A stretch of 64,000 nt of DNA from Chaetoderma sp. LZ-2023a (Eukaryota > Mollusca > Caudofoveata > Chaetodermatida > Chaetodermatidae). Under the pieces are notes generated by a model. It did not search any database. It was not told the origin of the DNA and worked only from the letters and a program-made list of their open reading frames with translations. The position numbers and the translations under genes are program-made. How positions within the stretch are numbered: the stretch's first letter is position 1; every line of letters begins with the position of its first letter. Of this stretch, positions 44,601 to 54,155 are shown in pieces. The stretch is taken from NCBI GenBank assembly GCA_034401795.1, contig CM067373.1, forward strand, positions 42,857,142 through 42,921,141. Direction: 5' to 3'.

Positions 44601-46967
44601 GAACTATGGAAGTCGAAATACGCGTGGGACCAGTCCCTTCCGGTTGAATCGGTTCAAAAATGGCAAGACATTAGCAACGACCTTACCTCTGCAACGACAA
44701 CAGTCTATAAACGCAAATACTTCGATCACAACCTAGATTCTGACGCCAGCTTTGAACTACATGCATTTTCAGATGCGAGCCAGGTCGCATTTGGCAGTTC
44801 TGTCTACCTGCGTGACGTCACACATAAGCAAACGGCGCTGGTCATGGCCAAATCTCGTGTTGCTCCCATTAAGCAACTAACTATTCCCAGACTGGAATTA
44901 TTAGGCGTTCTTGTTGCTTCAAAATTGCTACGTTTTGTGTTCGATTCGCTCCGTGAACAATTCAACATTGTCAAATTAGTGCTTTGGACAGACAGTCAAA
45001 TTGTCCTCCATTGGATTACCAGTGAGAAGAAACTACCAGTGTTTGTGTCAAACAGACTAAAAACAATTCGATCAAATGCAATTGGTGAATTCAAGTACTG
45101 TCCCTCAGCTGATAATCCTGCTGACATTATCTCACGTGGTGTGACATTCGCAGATTTCTCAGAATCTCCTATCTGGTTTGGAGGCCCAGAATGGCTTAAA
45201 CACGGAGACTGGCCCCTATGTCAATTATTTGACAGTGCTGTGCTCAATGTTGAAATAGACTCAGAGACGATTCAATCACAAGACAAGGAAACCGGAGAGT
45301 CTGACATGTCTCATGTTCCTACAACATCATTTATGGATCCGGAGCGATTCTCCGCAGTTTCAAAACTTTACCGCGTGACTGCTTACGTATTACGGTTTAT
45401 ACACAACACACGTAATACGCATTCTCCTCGTACAGCCTCCCTCAGTGCTGGTGAGATTAGTCAAGCCGAGAAGCTGTGGCTACAGCGCTTGCAAACCGTC
45501 CACTATCAGCGCGAGTTAGAAATATTACGTGATAATAAGACAGGACAACATACTCCATTAATTAAACAGATGCGTCTGTTTTATGATAAGTCGGGACTCC
45601 TGCGTGTTGGTGGCCGATTACACAACGCCCCACTTCCATACGACGCTAAGTTTCCTATCTTACTCCCGCCAAACAACGTTTATACAAGACTGCTAATTCA
45701 CGATGCTCATCGCAGAGCACAGCATTCCGGAGCAGAGTCAACAATCACCCTGTTAAGACAAAATTACTGGATTACGAGCATACGCAGAGCGGTTAAGACA
45801 GTAATACATGAGTGTGTACACTGTAAACGGATTATAGGACTACCGTATCAGCTGCCTGATCCTGCCCCATTACAATCAAGCCGTCTACAAGACTCAGCAC
45901 CCTTTACTGTCTGTGGTTTGGACTATACCGGCGCGTTGTACGTTAAATCTGACACTAGTACGAGAAAAGAGACACAAGCATACATATTACTGTTCACGTG
46001 TGCAAGCACACGTGCTATTCACTTGGAATTGGTACCAAATTTGTCTGTTCATTCCTTCCTTCTAGCATTTAGACGCTTTGTCGCACGTAGGTCTTTACCG
46101 CGTAAGCTAATTTCAGACAATGCCTCTACTTTCATATCAGCTAGGGATGAACTTAAGAAATTGTTTGATTCTCCAGATGTTAAAGATTTTATGCTTAACC
46201 AACGCATTGACTGGTCAATGATTACTAAGAGGGCTCCCTGGCACGGAGGTTTCTACGAGAGAATGATTGGTATCACCAAAACTTCTCTCAAGAAGATCCT
46301 TGGCAGGGCGTTCGTAACCTATGAAGAGTTAACTACGGTTATCACTGAGGTTGAGGCAGCAATTAACAATAGGCCCATAACCTATTTATCAACAGATACA
46401 AACGATCCGTCGCCGTTGACACCCTCCCATCTTCTACATGGGCGAATGATCACCAATTTGCCACATGTTAGCGTGGTGGATGATGATATTACTGACCCTA
46501 CCTTTGGTAGTTCTAAAATTGGGTTAGAAAAACGGTTCATGTACCTCGCTAATTTATTAGCACATTTTCAGCAGCGGTGGAAAAATGAATATGTAATATC
46601 GCTAAGAGAACGCCATAGTCATTTTTCACAAAAAACGCGATCTTCTAGCAACCCAATTAAGGTAGGCGATGTCGTATTAGTTCATGATGAGAAAGCTAGA
46701 CTAAAATGGAATCTCGCCCTAGTAGTAAAACTGAATTACGGGAATGACAACGAAGTACGTTCGGCTGAGATCAAAATGAAAAACAGGATGACCAATCGTC
46801 CCATTAACAGATTGTATCCGTTGGAAATATCATCAAATTCGGACTCGGATTTTCATGATAATTCCAAAACTGCAATTTCTAATGGGAGAATTAGAATTAT
46901 GAGACAAGCCGCTCATGATGCTAGAGATAAAATCAAAATTTTATCCGAAGGTGGATTTTATTCTTAA
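41610..46967 (+). CDS. BEL/Pao gag-pol polyprotein, 1785 codons, intact
   Basis: Order of domains: a coiled, acidic N-terminus and gag core (LPKLVLKQFNGNVINWSEF, about residue 128) of the DUF1759 type; Cys/His knuckles (CVFCKGSHSSIEC about 347, CWNCLGNHTANNC, CRTCKRKHHTSLC); an aspartic protease with FDEGAQRSFIT (about 466); RT with RIVYDCSSS (about 757), SGDIRKAFLQI and the YVDN box (about 879), where many elements have YVDD; RNase H/peptidase A17-type region with FSDASQ (about 1052) and WTDSQIVLHW; an HHCC zinc-binding domain (HDAHRRAQHSG...CVHCKR); a DDE integrase (GLDYTG about 1438, SDNAST about 1504, FYERMIG about 1550); and a C-terminal DUF5641-type domain (VGDVVLVHDE). No envelope gene is present. 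It supplies capsid, protease, RT, RNase H and integrase for its own transposition. Confidence 0.96.
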   Translation: MADKSRLVKSRGVYRGQITKQQNRVTEILANQELSSDDCDTVTLVLEIFREKLSLISNLDTQISELIEDDDALERFLEDADDYNTEVRETFFKFEKQLNRKLTPVPPPADPVEPARPVNPTSHRHINLPKLVLKQFNGNVINWSEFHDSFEAAVGLDTELTNVQKFQYLRAQLMGEPARVISGLSLTDANYEHAVDLLKKRYGQKHQIINAYMRALWELPKPHYTLDSLRDFYDSLESHIRGLSTLGKTIDSYGDLLIPVILDKLPPDVRKQIARDHEDAAWTIKDLRASLLREIKVLQAGEVTSASSDEHHSYSTAAFYTRTSPRPSGSRPSASLNVRTSPTKGYKCVFCKGSHSSIECTVITDKRKRHDIVVRDKLCWNCLGNHTANNCNSRFRCRTCKRKHHTSLCQESGIKGAVNSAGDVLKPSDSTGETKVSLATSNGPVLLKTAIAEISAGGHVSTVAILFDEGAQRSFITQETADLLNLNCSETENVKLSTFGKRSGVQSLPVTNFQLHAKTSTEQLPIRALVVPIISTPMHNYIDKSVVNLPHLKGLQLAHPCSRVNEDVISVLIGADYYWSIVGDRVIRGPGPTAVQSKLGFLLSGPTASTNHHVQGRYTSVHHVNVDSHSHDQDVFNLQRFWDLETLGIRVDEFEPTHDYTSYTQTHIRKDGDHYIAKLPWKEYHDPLPTNYGVVVKRTRAMVRRLPEDVRERYDEIIQDQISKDYIEPVPSENTNDGHYLPHRAVIKESSSTPLRIVYDCSSSQGNHGTSLNDCLQRGPSLLNDLTAILLRFRAHPVALSGDIRKAFLQIGLDSEDRKYTKFLWLSNFRDTESDLNAFQFKSILFGAVSSPFILNATIRHHLDEQNSTVTRDLKQNIYVDNVISGCIDTANAIQYYDQANNVMTTGGFQLHSWSTNDPGLRDYIDRDGSLNPNSQVSVLGVLWDTQGDKLAYPNNIKLTTDLDVLSKRMVVQQIAKLYDPLGYLLPVFTRAKLFVQELWKSKYAWDQSLPVESVQKWQDISNDLTSATTTVYKRKYFDHNLDSDASFELHAFSDASQVAFGSSVYLRDVTHKQTALVMAKSRVAPIKQLTIPRLELLGVLVASKLLRFVFDSLREQFNIVKLVLWTDSQIVLHWITSEKKLPVFVSNRLKTIRSNAIGEFKYCPSADNPADIISRGVTFADFSESPIWFGGPEWLKHGDWPLCQLFDSAVLNVEIDSETIQSQDKETGESDMSHVPTTSFMDPERFSAVSKLYRVTAYVLRFIHNTRNTHSPRTASLSAGEISQAEKLWLQRLQTVHYQRELEILRDNKTGQHTPLIKQMRLFYDKSGLLRVGGRLHNAPLPYDAKFPILLPPNNVYTRLLIHDAHRRAQHSGAESTITLLRQNYWITSIRRAVKTVIHECVHCKRIIGLPYQLPDPAPLQSSRLQDSAPFTVCGLDYTGALYVKSDTSTRKETQAYILLFTCASTRAIHLELVPNLSVHSFLLAFRRFVARRSLPRKLISDNASTFISARDELKKLFDSPDVKDFMLNQRIDWSMITKRAPWHGGFYERMIGITKTSLKKILGRAFVTYEELTTVITEVEAAINNRPITYLSTDTNDPSPLTPSHLLHGRMITNLPHVSVVDDDITDPTFGSSKIGLEKRFMYLANLLAHFQQRWKNEYVISLRERHSHFSQKTRSSSNPIKVGDVVLVHDEKARLKWNLALVVKLNYGNDNEVRSAEIKMKNRMTNRPINRLYPLEISSNSDSDFHDNSKTAISNGRIRIMRQAAHDARDKIKILSEGGFYS

Positions 46968-47093
46968 GTGTATACTTTATATGATACTGTAACATTTAAT
47001 CCAATATTGTTGCTAATTATATCACATTTAATTAGTTACCTTAGCAATTTACTATCACTAGTTACTATATCAATCATTTGCGTGGCCGGAGAA

Positions 47094-47577
47094 TGTTGTG
47101 GATTCAATTCATGAGAATGTGTGAATGTAGTATTAAAGGGTTAATATAGTTATGTGAAGTTATGAATGGATATAATTGCCTACAGGTGTTTGTCACTGGT
47201 CGGGTAACTGTAGATTGCATGATGCATGTGGATAATAATTAGCACTTGACAAGTTGACAGCGTGTACCTACGCCTGGGCGTTGACTTATGAATGAATGAA
47301 GGGGTCGGGTTACCAGGAGGATAGCGTGTTTGGAGTGAGAATGCGTGGAGGTTTTTCGGGATTCTGCTTGGGAACTTACTACTATTAAGACGTCACTTGA
47401 ATCGTCTGTAAATAGGGCTATAGATTGTAGTCAGTAGAGTCACAATATATTCATCAAAAAATTACACAACGAGAACTCTTGTCTGTCCATCCCAGTGCAT
47501 TTGTCGGCACCCAACCTGACTTCACTAAATTTGTGGGTGACAACTGGATTACTTATGCTACTTTCGCTCACTCCACA
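47094..47577 (+). repeat. BEL 3' LTR (484 bp)
   Basis: It reads the same as the 5' LTR. It is preceded by a short purine-rich stretch (GGCCGGAGAA) that may serve as the polypurine tract; 126 bp separate it from the polyprotein stop. Confidence 0.94.
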
Positions 47578-48603
47578 ATTACACCTATGATCTATATTAC
47601 ACAGGGAACACCTAAAACAAGCATGGTCCTTGAACATTACACGGACAAACTTATGACATTCGTCACATGATGGCGGGGCTGGCTTGGCCTATAAAATAAG
47701 CACAAACCTACAATAAACAAGCGGAACGGGACCCGGATGGAAGGCAGACAATTAATTTTCAAATAATTTTGACTCATAAATTAACCGTAACCTCCCCGCA
47801 CCCCACCCCGCTACGTTACAACAACGATCGCATTGATTATGACGACAAGAACGCGGCGGGCATCAAACACACCCATATTAGATCCTCCAGGATGTGTAAC
47901 GGCTCCAGGAATCATATCGCATAGCATTCGGGGTATATTTACTAATCAATATAAATTATACTCCTAACGAAAGCAGCACGATATGTGAAGAAAACAACAA
48001 AATGTATAACAAACTGCTGTATCACACGGTAAAACCGCAGACCACGCATCTACTCAGGAATTTTGAAACCACCGATCATTGCAAACCGATCGTGATCGCA
48101 CGTAAACTTGATCATTCTAAAGTTTCCGGTACCATTTTTAGTACGCAGCACCCAGAACAAGATGCGCGAATTAATGAAAAATTTTTCTTCACATAAACAT
48201 CCGAGCGACCGGGTGTGACGTCACCCGCTCGGATTCTACGGAGAACGACGTCAGCCGATATTCGTGTTAGAAATACCGTAGCAAACACCTATTTTCATAT
48301 CTGCCGATCGCCTGTTGGGGTTTAAAGAAGGCGATCGTCTGGCATATATCGTTGTTAGCACACGTCCCAGATTCTATGGGGTCAGAAATTGGAACATGCG
48401 ACACAACGAAATTTAGAGACCTAAGTCTTTTAACTATGGATAATAAAGAACGATACAACCTGGTTATCTTCAGCGGTATGCTCCATAGTCCTTAGTTAAT
48501 CCTTTCACGAACACACAAACTATCACAAATTAAAGACTTAGATCTTTTGTTTCACAAAAAACCCACTAAAATCCTTAATGCAAAAAGCATGTATTGCTCT
48601 TGT
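47578..48603 (-). other. DIRS leader region between right terminal repeat and gag
   Basis: This belongs to the DIRS element on the far side of the BEL insertion and would be its 5' untranslated or leader DNA. Short frames at 48002-48196 (plus) and 48267-48458 (minus) show no recognisable motif. Confidence 0.6.
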
Positions 48604-48775
48604 TGCTATGCAAACAAGAATGAGCTCTATGGTAAACGGGTACTCGGCAGTTGGGAGCCGAGTACCCGGTTCCCAGGAGTCGGTAAAGCTTTCTAAGTCT
48701 ATAATCCTAGAGCCGCTGTCAGGGCCAGCTGTATATCAGAAGTAACAGAATGGTGAGTATTGATCGAAGGAGAAT
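48604..48775. repeat. DIRS right inverted terminal repeat
   Basis: 48604-48760 is the reverse complement of 35198-35353 and contains the same GGGTACTCGGC hairpin. The outermost 15 bases (TGATCGAAGGAGAAT) are unique to this end and recur, inverted, in the internal complementary region. Confidence 0.88.
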
Positions 48776-49943
48776 AGCTTAGTCCTCGATGGTCAGAAAT
48801 CACAACGGGTAGGTTGAATTTCTTGGAATGGAGAAAGTCTTGGCAGATCCTTACGGAAAGAACGGGTACAGAAGCGGCAATGGTGGAAATAGGTTTTTGT
48901 GAGATGTTCAGCCATCGCGAAAAGTTCTTCGGAAAGCAGAGATATGGAGCAGCGCTGACAAAGTGAAACTTGGTTGGAGACAGGTACCGACCGTAAAGTA
49001 TCACAGCTCTTCCGCAGCTGGCAGATGTCAGGAGGCAGCATTTTCGACAGTCACGAGTGAAGGCGGAAGACAACACGAGCGGTTTCTGCAGTGGTAAAGG
49101 TAGGTTCGATCTTCCTTCTGACATATCAGGAGAGGGCGCGAAGTTTCCGCACGCAAGGCTCTTGAGCAACCCAAGGAGTGGTGGAAACTCTTCAGAAGGC
49201 GGAACAATTTAGGCTGTTATTAAGCCGCTTTTACTTGGTGGCCTTTTCAAAAAGGAGATTGAGGGACTATGTAGATGTCTCACACCGAGCGGTCAAAGTA
49301 GTAAAGTTCTGCTGTGAATTCCTGAAGCAAAGTAAGTAATGCAGGAACCAAAAGACAGTCGACCGGAGTCGTTGTCGAACTGTCAACGCAAAACCTTTCG
49401 CTGACACAAACTTGTTCAATGCAGAGCAGGCAGCTTTTATACTCGCCAGCTTCGCATCTAATCACATTCTGGCAAATGGCCAGCGTCTTAGACGTGACCT
49501 CAGCCAATCAGGGGCCATCAGTGTAAGCATGCAGGTTACAGCAGCATCTTAGCAGGAGTCAGCCATTCAATGGCGTGGCTAAGCATTTGGCTTTCTCATT
49601 CAGGTGGGTGACGTTCAATATCAGTTCTATTGTCGCTTCTTTCTTTCGCCTTGAGGAAGCGGGATCTTTAAGCTTTCCAATAGTATCGAACATTCCCGGG
49701 AACAAGATCAACCTAAAAGTGTCCACCCGGTCAGTGGCAACGCGTATGGGGTAATGTCCCGCACTGTGAGAAACCCTGTCTATTACGGGGTATTCCCAAT
49801 GGCCCTGCCGCGTGCGTAGAGGTGGCAAATCGTGTCCTAGATATTCTGTCTGTGCTTTGGAGGTATTGCCTATTCGTCGGGGCAGCCAATTGTGGGTGGG
49901 GGAGGGGGGTCGGGGTGTATGGGGGTGGGGGGGAGGGCTGTTA
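48776..49943. other. Unassigned right flank of the DIRS element; possible minus-strand transcription unit
   Basis: Minus-strand frames 48793-49041 (with CRFCTRSF) and 48699-49169 (running into the DIRS end) lie downstream of a possible promoter at 49434-49508, but neither shows a domain I can name. 49765-49815 resembles 29259-29298. Confidence 0.3.
49434..49508 (-). promoter_or_regulatory. Candidate minus-strand promoter (CCAAT box and TATA box)
   Basis: On the minus strand, ATTGGCT (complement of CCAAT at 49504-49508) lies about 63 bp upstream of TATAAAAG (49434-49441), a normal spacing for a polymerase II promoter. It may belong to an LTR or a host gene that the DIRS insertion has disrupted. 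Confidence 0.4.
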
Positions 49944-50405
49944 CTATATACTGTCACGTACTTGACCAGGCCATGCCACTATTTGCTATATACTACCACA
50001 TACTTGACCAGTCCATGACACTATTTACTATATACTGCCACATACTTGACCAGTCCATGGCATTATTTACTAGATAGTTCCACGTACTTGACCAGTCCCT
50101 GACACTATTTACTATATACTGCCACATACTTGACCAGTCCATGGCAGTATTTACTATATACTGCCAGGTATTTGACCAGTCCATGACACTATTTACTATA
50201 TATTGCCACGTACTTGACCAGTCCATGACACTATTTACTATATACTGCCACATACTTGACCAGTCCATGACACTATTTACTATATATTGCCACATACTTG
50301 ATCAGTCCATGACACTATTTACTATATACTGCCACATACCTGACCAGTCCATGACACTATTTACTATGCAGGCCTACTGCCACGTACTTTAACAGTCCAT
50401 GGCAC
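49944..50405. repeat. Minisatellite, 42-bp unit, about 11 copies
   Basis: Units contain TACTTGACCAGTCCATG and CACTATTTACTATATACTG with a 42-bp period. The unit is a multiple of three, so both strands show short open repeat frames (for example MDWSSMWQYIVNSV on minus). Confidence 0.93.
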
Positions 50406-51904
50406 AGTTAATATGGCGGCTGAAACACAATCCAGCCATTATTATAATTGTCTCCTGCTTTCAGTAAAACTAGCCTATTCATTTCTCATATGCGTTGGTC
50501 GACGTCCTCGGTAGAATGTAAGGTACTGGGATTCCTACGTTATAAGGCAGTAGGCATGTGTTGTTGTTGTCGTTGTTCAGTTGGTTTTATTGGCCGCTCA
50601 CACCCAGGTGTATTTGAGCCATGAATCTACAGATGCGCGTCACTTAATATACACACGCAGTATGCGTGAAAACATCATCCAACAACTGCGCCACAGACGC
50701 TTATTAATCTATAAACCGTCAGCAAATTGCCTCTAAAACATAAAAACTACTCAAGCCATATATTAAATATATCTTCCGGTAGTTTCTCACGCATCATTTT
50801 CCCACGCGACTTGCCGAGGGGGCCGCACGTGAGCGCGTGCGTGTTGCTGCTGGTGTAGGCAGAAAGAAGAGACGATGATGACAATTTCTCATGCGGTACA
50901 ATGAGAAACTGAAATGCACCTCACGTGAAGGAATTCTTTCGGCTCTTAGATTTGAAACACGAGCGTGATCATGTGTTGCAGAAGCGGTTCTAATTGGACT
51001 TGTGGCGTCCTTTCTTGTTGAGCGCGAAAGGGCGGGAAACCTTCCATTCTTTGTCATACCGGCTTCAAACAACAAGACTTGTATTGTCGTTGAGAAGGCA
51101 CTCCTAAATATTGTCGTAGAGAAGCACTCTTAAATTTCATTTGAAGACCGTGTTCAATATGGAAACATAAGGAATATTAGCCATGAGTAAAAGACAGGCA
51201 AACAGGTAGGCCTACTGTCATCAGTAAAGCCGCAAAATTGTACCCTAGCACACCTGGTTTACACGCATTTCCTGAGGGAGACACCATCCAAATAACTTGC
51301 CTCTGTCAACACATGCCCTTGAATATGAACACCCTAAATTCTTGGATGCACCACTGCAAGATGCCTTGCATGCCACCCCACCCACATGCTGCAAGTCAGC
51401 AATTGTTCTTTATTTCTTTGGGTAAGATATACAAGGGAGGGCGGGGCAACATCTGCTAACGCTAACTCTACTAACAGTTTTTCGCTCCGCGTGTTAGGAT
51501 GAATATAATATATCATTGGCTGTGACAAGTCTGAAACACTGACTGAACGTTGTTAGGCAACAACAACTATCAGTCAAATTGTCTTCTAACTAGCCTAGCT
51601 AGCAGGTTTCATATAGTTTTCTAAGAATTCTGGAGTGAGGTTTTCATTATTATTACAATATTAAATGGCAAATAACAGTAGTATTTAAAGACACTATAAT
51701 TGGTGCCATGTTTAGATATCCTGATATATAAGAACTCTAATTGATTGAACGAATTTCAGTAAAACGACCTCCCATGAAACCCAAGCGTGTAATTCTTGTT
51801 TAATGAGACTCAGTCCGCTTTGAACAGGCTGTGGCTGGTTACGAGAGTTAGCAGCGATAGTAGCCTACAGGAGAGAGAATTTAAATCGACTAGAAACATC
51901 AGTG
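50406..51904. other. Unassigned intergenic DNA
   Basis: A few GTT triplets near 50560-50580 are visible. Small frames at 50794-51075 and 51238-51528 have no recognised motif. No repeat family is identified. Confidence 0.4.
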
Positions 51905-52080
51905 GGACATTAACCCTTACCACTCTGATGTCGAATTTTGACATTTTCAAATTAAATTAAAAGATGAATTGGTGTTCATTTTTCAACAAATTTAGTGGAA
52001 GATGGTGCTGTCGCAGACAGCAACATCGTCCACCAAAATTGTTGAAAAATGAACATCAGTTACTTTCTATTTACGCAGTA
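51905..52080 (+). mobile_element. Second foldback repeat family, copy 2
   Basis: AACCCTTACCACTCTGATG, TTTTCAAATTAAATTAAAAG, then the hairpin TGTTCATTTTTCAACAAATT..GGTGCTGTCGC / GACAGCAACATCGTCCACC..TTGTTGAAAAATGAACA. It matches the inverted order at 29785-29978. The hairpin is nearly perfect over about 45 bp per arm. Confidence 0.7.
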
Positions 52081-52265
52081 AAAGATATAATATTATTGAC
52101 ATCAGTGAGGTACGGGTTAAAGGTACATATTCACAGCAGAGTGGGTCAAAATAAAATTGCTAAAATTATATACATTAGAGGCTTAAATTGTGTGCCTAGA
52201 TGTAATGAAACGAAATAAATCTTAACATATGATGATTTCATTAATTTCGATAATTTTTTCAGTTG

Positions 52266-52482
52266 TCAAATTGCAGTTGAATATTTTGAAACTAATTTAA
52301 CTGGGCCCATGTTAAATTGTAAAGACATACAATTCGTACAACGTGTAAGACTATTAAGCGCTTAAGACGGACTAAATCGAGTCATTCATGCTGCAATTGA
52401 TTATGACGTCACCCTACACGTCACGAAGTAGATTATCACGGCCTATGATGGATGGATAAACTGGAAAGGTCCATTGTCGAGT
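52266..52482 (-). mobile_element. TGACGTCA-type MITE-like repeat, copy 8
   Basis: TGAATATTTTGAAACTAATT, GACATACAATTCGTAC, TAAGACGGACTAAATCGAGT, TTGATTATGACGTCACCCTA and a final CTGGAAAGGTCCATTG identify a minus copy with the hairpin centre deleted. Confidence 0.75.
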
Positions 52483-52692
52483 TACGAGACAGTGAGATAA
52501 ATAGAATAGCATATCATTGCTATGCGAGTCAGCAAAATGATGCGCGGCAGCAATGAGTAATACACTCGCCGAACATTGTCATAAATCCAAATATAAACTG
52601 TAATAAATCGAATGACCCGTGTACTTTCAGGTTTTTTTTGTTCTCTCAGGCTGTTTTTCAACAGGATATGAGGTTTACATAGTGTATAGTGT

Positions 52693-53110
52693 ATAGCTAG
52701 GATTCCATTAACGTGTATGAGTATACGTATCCGTATCCGTATCCGGAATCTTTTCGCTACAAATTGATAGTATGATTCCATATGTTCGTATGCGTACGCG
52801 AAAGCTGTCCATATCCTAATCCGATCGTTACATGTAGCGATTTCATTCGGATACGGACAACATTCGGATGTGTGATTCCTTGGAAATGGCGTTTTCATGG
52901 GCTTTCCCCAAATCGACGTGTTATTATTCTGGATATGTGTTCCAATATAAAAGTTAAATTCATAGCAAGCGCGCTGGGGTGTGAAACTCACTGAAAGGCT
53001 GATAGAATATTTTAGAAAATATTCATGCCTCTTTGATGCCAGCAATCCAGACCAGGAAGATGCCAATTACAAACACAGATCAGGTGGTGATGGTGGTGGT
53101 GGTGGTGGAC

Positions 53111-53146
<36 letters not shown>

Positions 53147-53173
53147 TGTTGTTGTTGTTGTAGTTGTTGTTGT

Positions 53174-53210
<37 letters not shown>

Positions 53211-53328
53211 GTAGTAGTAGTCCACTTGATTGAATAAAATCACTGCTTTCGGACACATACGCATACGTACAAATGGAATCACTCATTCGGATACGCATAC
53301 GCATACGCGTTAATGGAATCCTAGCATG
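52693..53328. mobile_element. DNA transposon-like element with terminal inverted and subterminal hexamer repeats
   Basis: The left end reads CTAGGATTCCATTAACGTG then TACGTATCCGTATCCG; the right end reads CGGATACGCATACGCATACG then CGTTAATGGAATCCTAG. TATCCG/CGGATA and TACGCA hexamers recur within both ends (near 52785-52870 and 53250-53300), as seen for transposase-binding sites in several DNA transposon superfamilies. There is no transposase frame, so it is non-autonomous. A trinucleotide microsatellite lies inside (53085-53222). Confidence 0.75.
53085..53222. repeat. Compound trinucleotide microsatellite (GGT/AGT/TGT/AGC)
   Basis: GGTGGT, AGTAGT, TGTTGT, AGCAGC and AGTAGT runs follow one another. 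Poly-Ser, poly-Cys, poly-Leu and poly-Tyr frames are translations of it. Confidence 0.95.
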
Positions 53329-53394
53329 CCATATTCAAAACGAGAATAACTAAGCAAGATTATTAAACACGATAATAAATTGTATGTTTTCAAT

Positions 53395-53530
53395 AATAGA
53401 GAGATTCGATCTGTCACTCAATTACCTGACGTCATAATCAAGTACATCACTTGTAAAGTTCAAAGTGATAAAATCAATTCAAATGCGTGCATAGAGTGGG
53501 CGGAGCTTAGCTAGAACTGGGCCCCTCTGC
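53395..53530 (+). mobile_element. TGACGTCA-type MITE-like repeat, copy 9 (short, internally deleted)
   Basis: It begins AGAGAGATTCGATCTGTCAC and CCTGACGTCATAATCAAG, then passes to GTGGGCGGAGCTTAGCTAGA. Only the two ends of the family consensus remain. Confidence 0.7.
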
Positions 53531-53749
53531 CCCTTACGTGTCTGATGCGGTTACTAACACAGCAAAATGACCAGGTGACATTGCACCACATCTTCGAAAA
53601 GCAAACAGAATGGGTATTAGTTCTGCTGATTTGTCTGATGTGAAATGGTTATCGTTGTTGTGTTTTGGGCTGTTTTGCTAGCCTAACCACAGGCAAACTG
53701 CGAGCCAAGGCCCTGTGAGGAGTATTCTCCTGTCACTCTAAATCAAGGC

Positions 53750-54155
53750 AATAGAGGGATCCGATCTGCCACTCAAGTATGTGACATCAAAATCAAATAC
53801 GTCACATTTAGGATGACGTCGCAATCGTAATGCCATCATAGAGCTCCGTCATGAATCCCGAAAGGTTCATCAAGTGTACGAATTGTGTTGTCTTTGGTGG
53901 ATTTAGGCCTACAATTTAATAAACCTGCTGTTGAATATTTCGAAAGTAATTTTTACCCTGAGCTGTTGCTGCAGTAGGTAGCATCAGCCCCAATCAAAAT
54001 ACTTTCACAGAATTCGTCAGCTTTCCTGTATGGTTACCTTGAAATTGGGATTTTGGTGTTAATCAGGGTTCAGCCTATATAAATTGATTCCACCATCCAT
54101 ACAAAGTGGGCGGAGCTTAACTAGAAACAGGCGGGGCGTAGCTAGAAATGGATCA
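53750..54155 (+). mobile_element. TGACGTCA-type MITE-like repeat, copy 10
   Basis: It starts AGAGGGATCCGATCTGCCAC, has GGATGACGTCGCAATC, GTACGAATTG, AATTTAATAAACCTGCTGTT, GAATATTTCGAAAGTAATTT and a tail GGGCGGAGCTTAACTAGAAA followed by GGCGGGGCGTAGCTAG. It is full-length but diverged. Confidence 0.75.

Larger units (their letters stand above)
41095..47577 (+). mobile_element. Full-length BEL/Pao LTR retrotransposon nested in the DIRS element
   Basis: Two 484-bp LTRs (TG...CA) read as identical and flank one intact 1785-codon gag-pol frame. Target duplication is ATTAA/ATTAC (five bases, one mismatch) or ATTA if counted as four. It lies 14 bp upstream of the DIRS gag ATG, so it splits DIRS leader from gag. 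Identical LTRs and an unbroken frame indicate a very recent insertion that may still be active. Confidence 0.95.
35160..48775 (-). mobile_element. DIRS-type tyrosine-recombinase retrotransposon, interrupted by a nested BEL element
   Basis: The element reads right to left: right inverted terminal repeat, leader, gag-like region, RT/RNase H, tyrosine recombinase, internal complementary region and left inverted terminal repeat. Without the 6.48-kb BEL insertion it is about 7.1 kb. DIRS elements have no DDE integrase or protease; they are copied through a circular intermediate and integrated by the recombinase without target duplications, and accordingly I find no duplication at the two edges. 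Coding regions carry several stops and shifts, so this copy is probably not autonomous, although its ends are well preserved. Confidence 0.9.

Noticed and set aside
53033-53304. Poly-Ser/Cys/Leu/Tyr frames
   Set aside because: They translate a compound trinucleotide microsatellite inside a TIR element.
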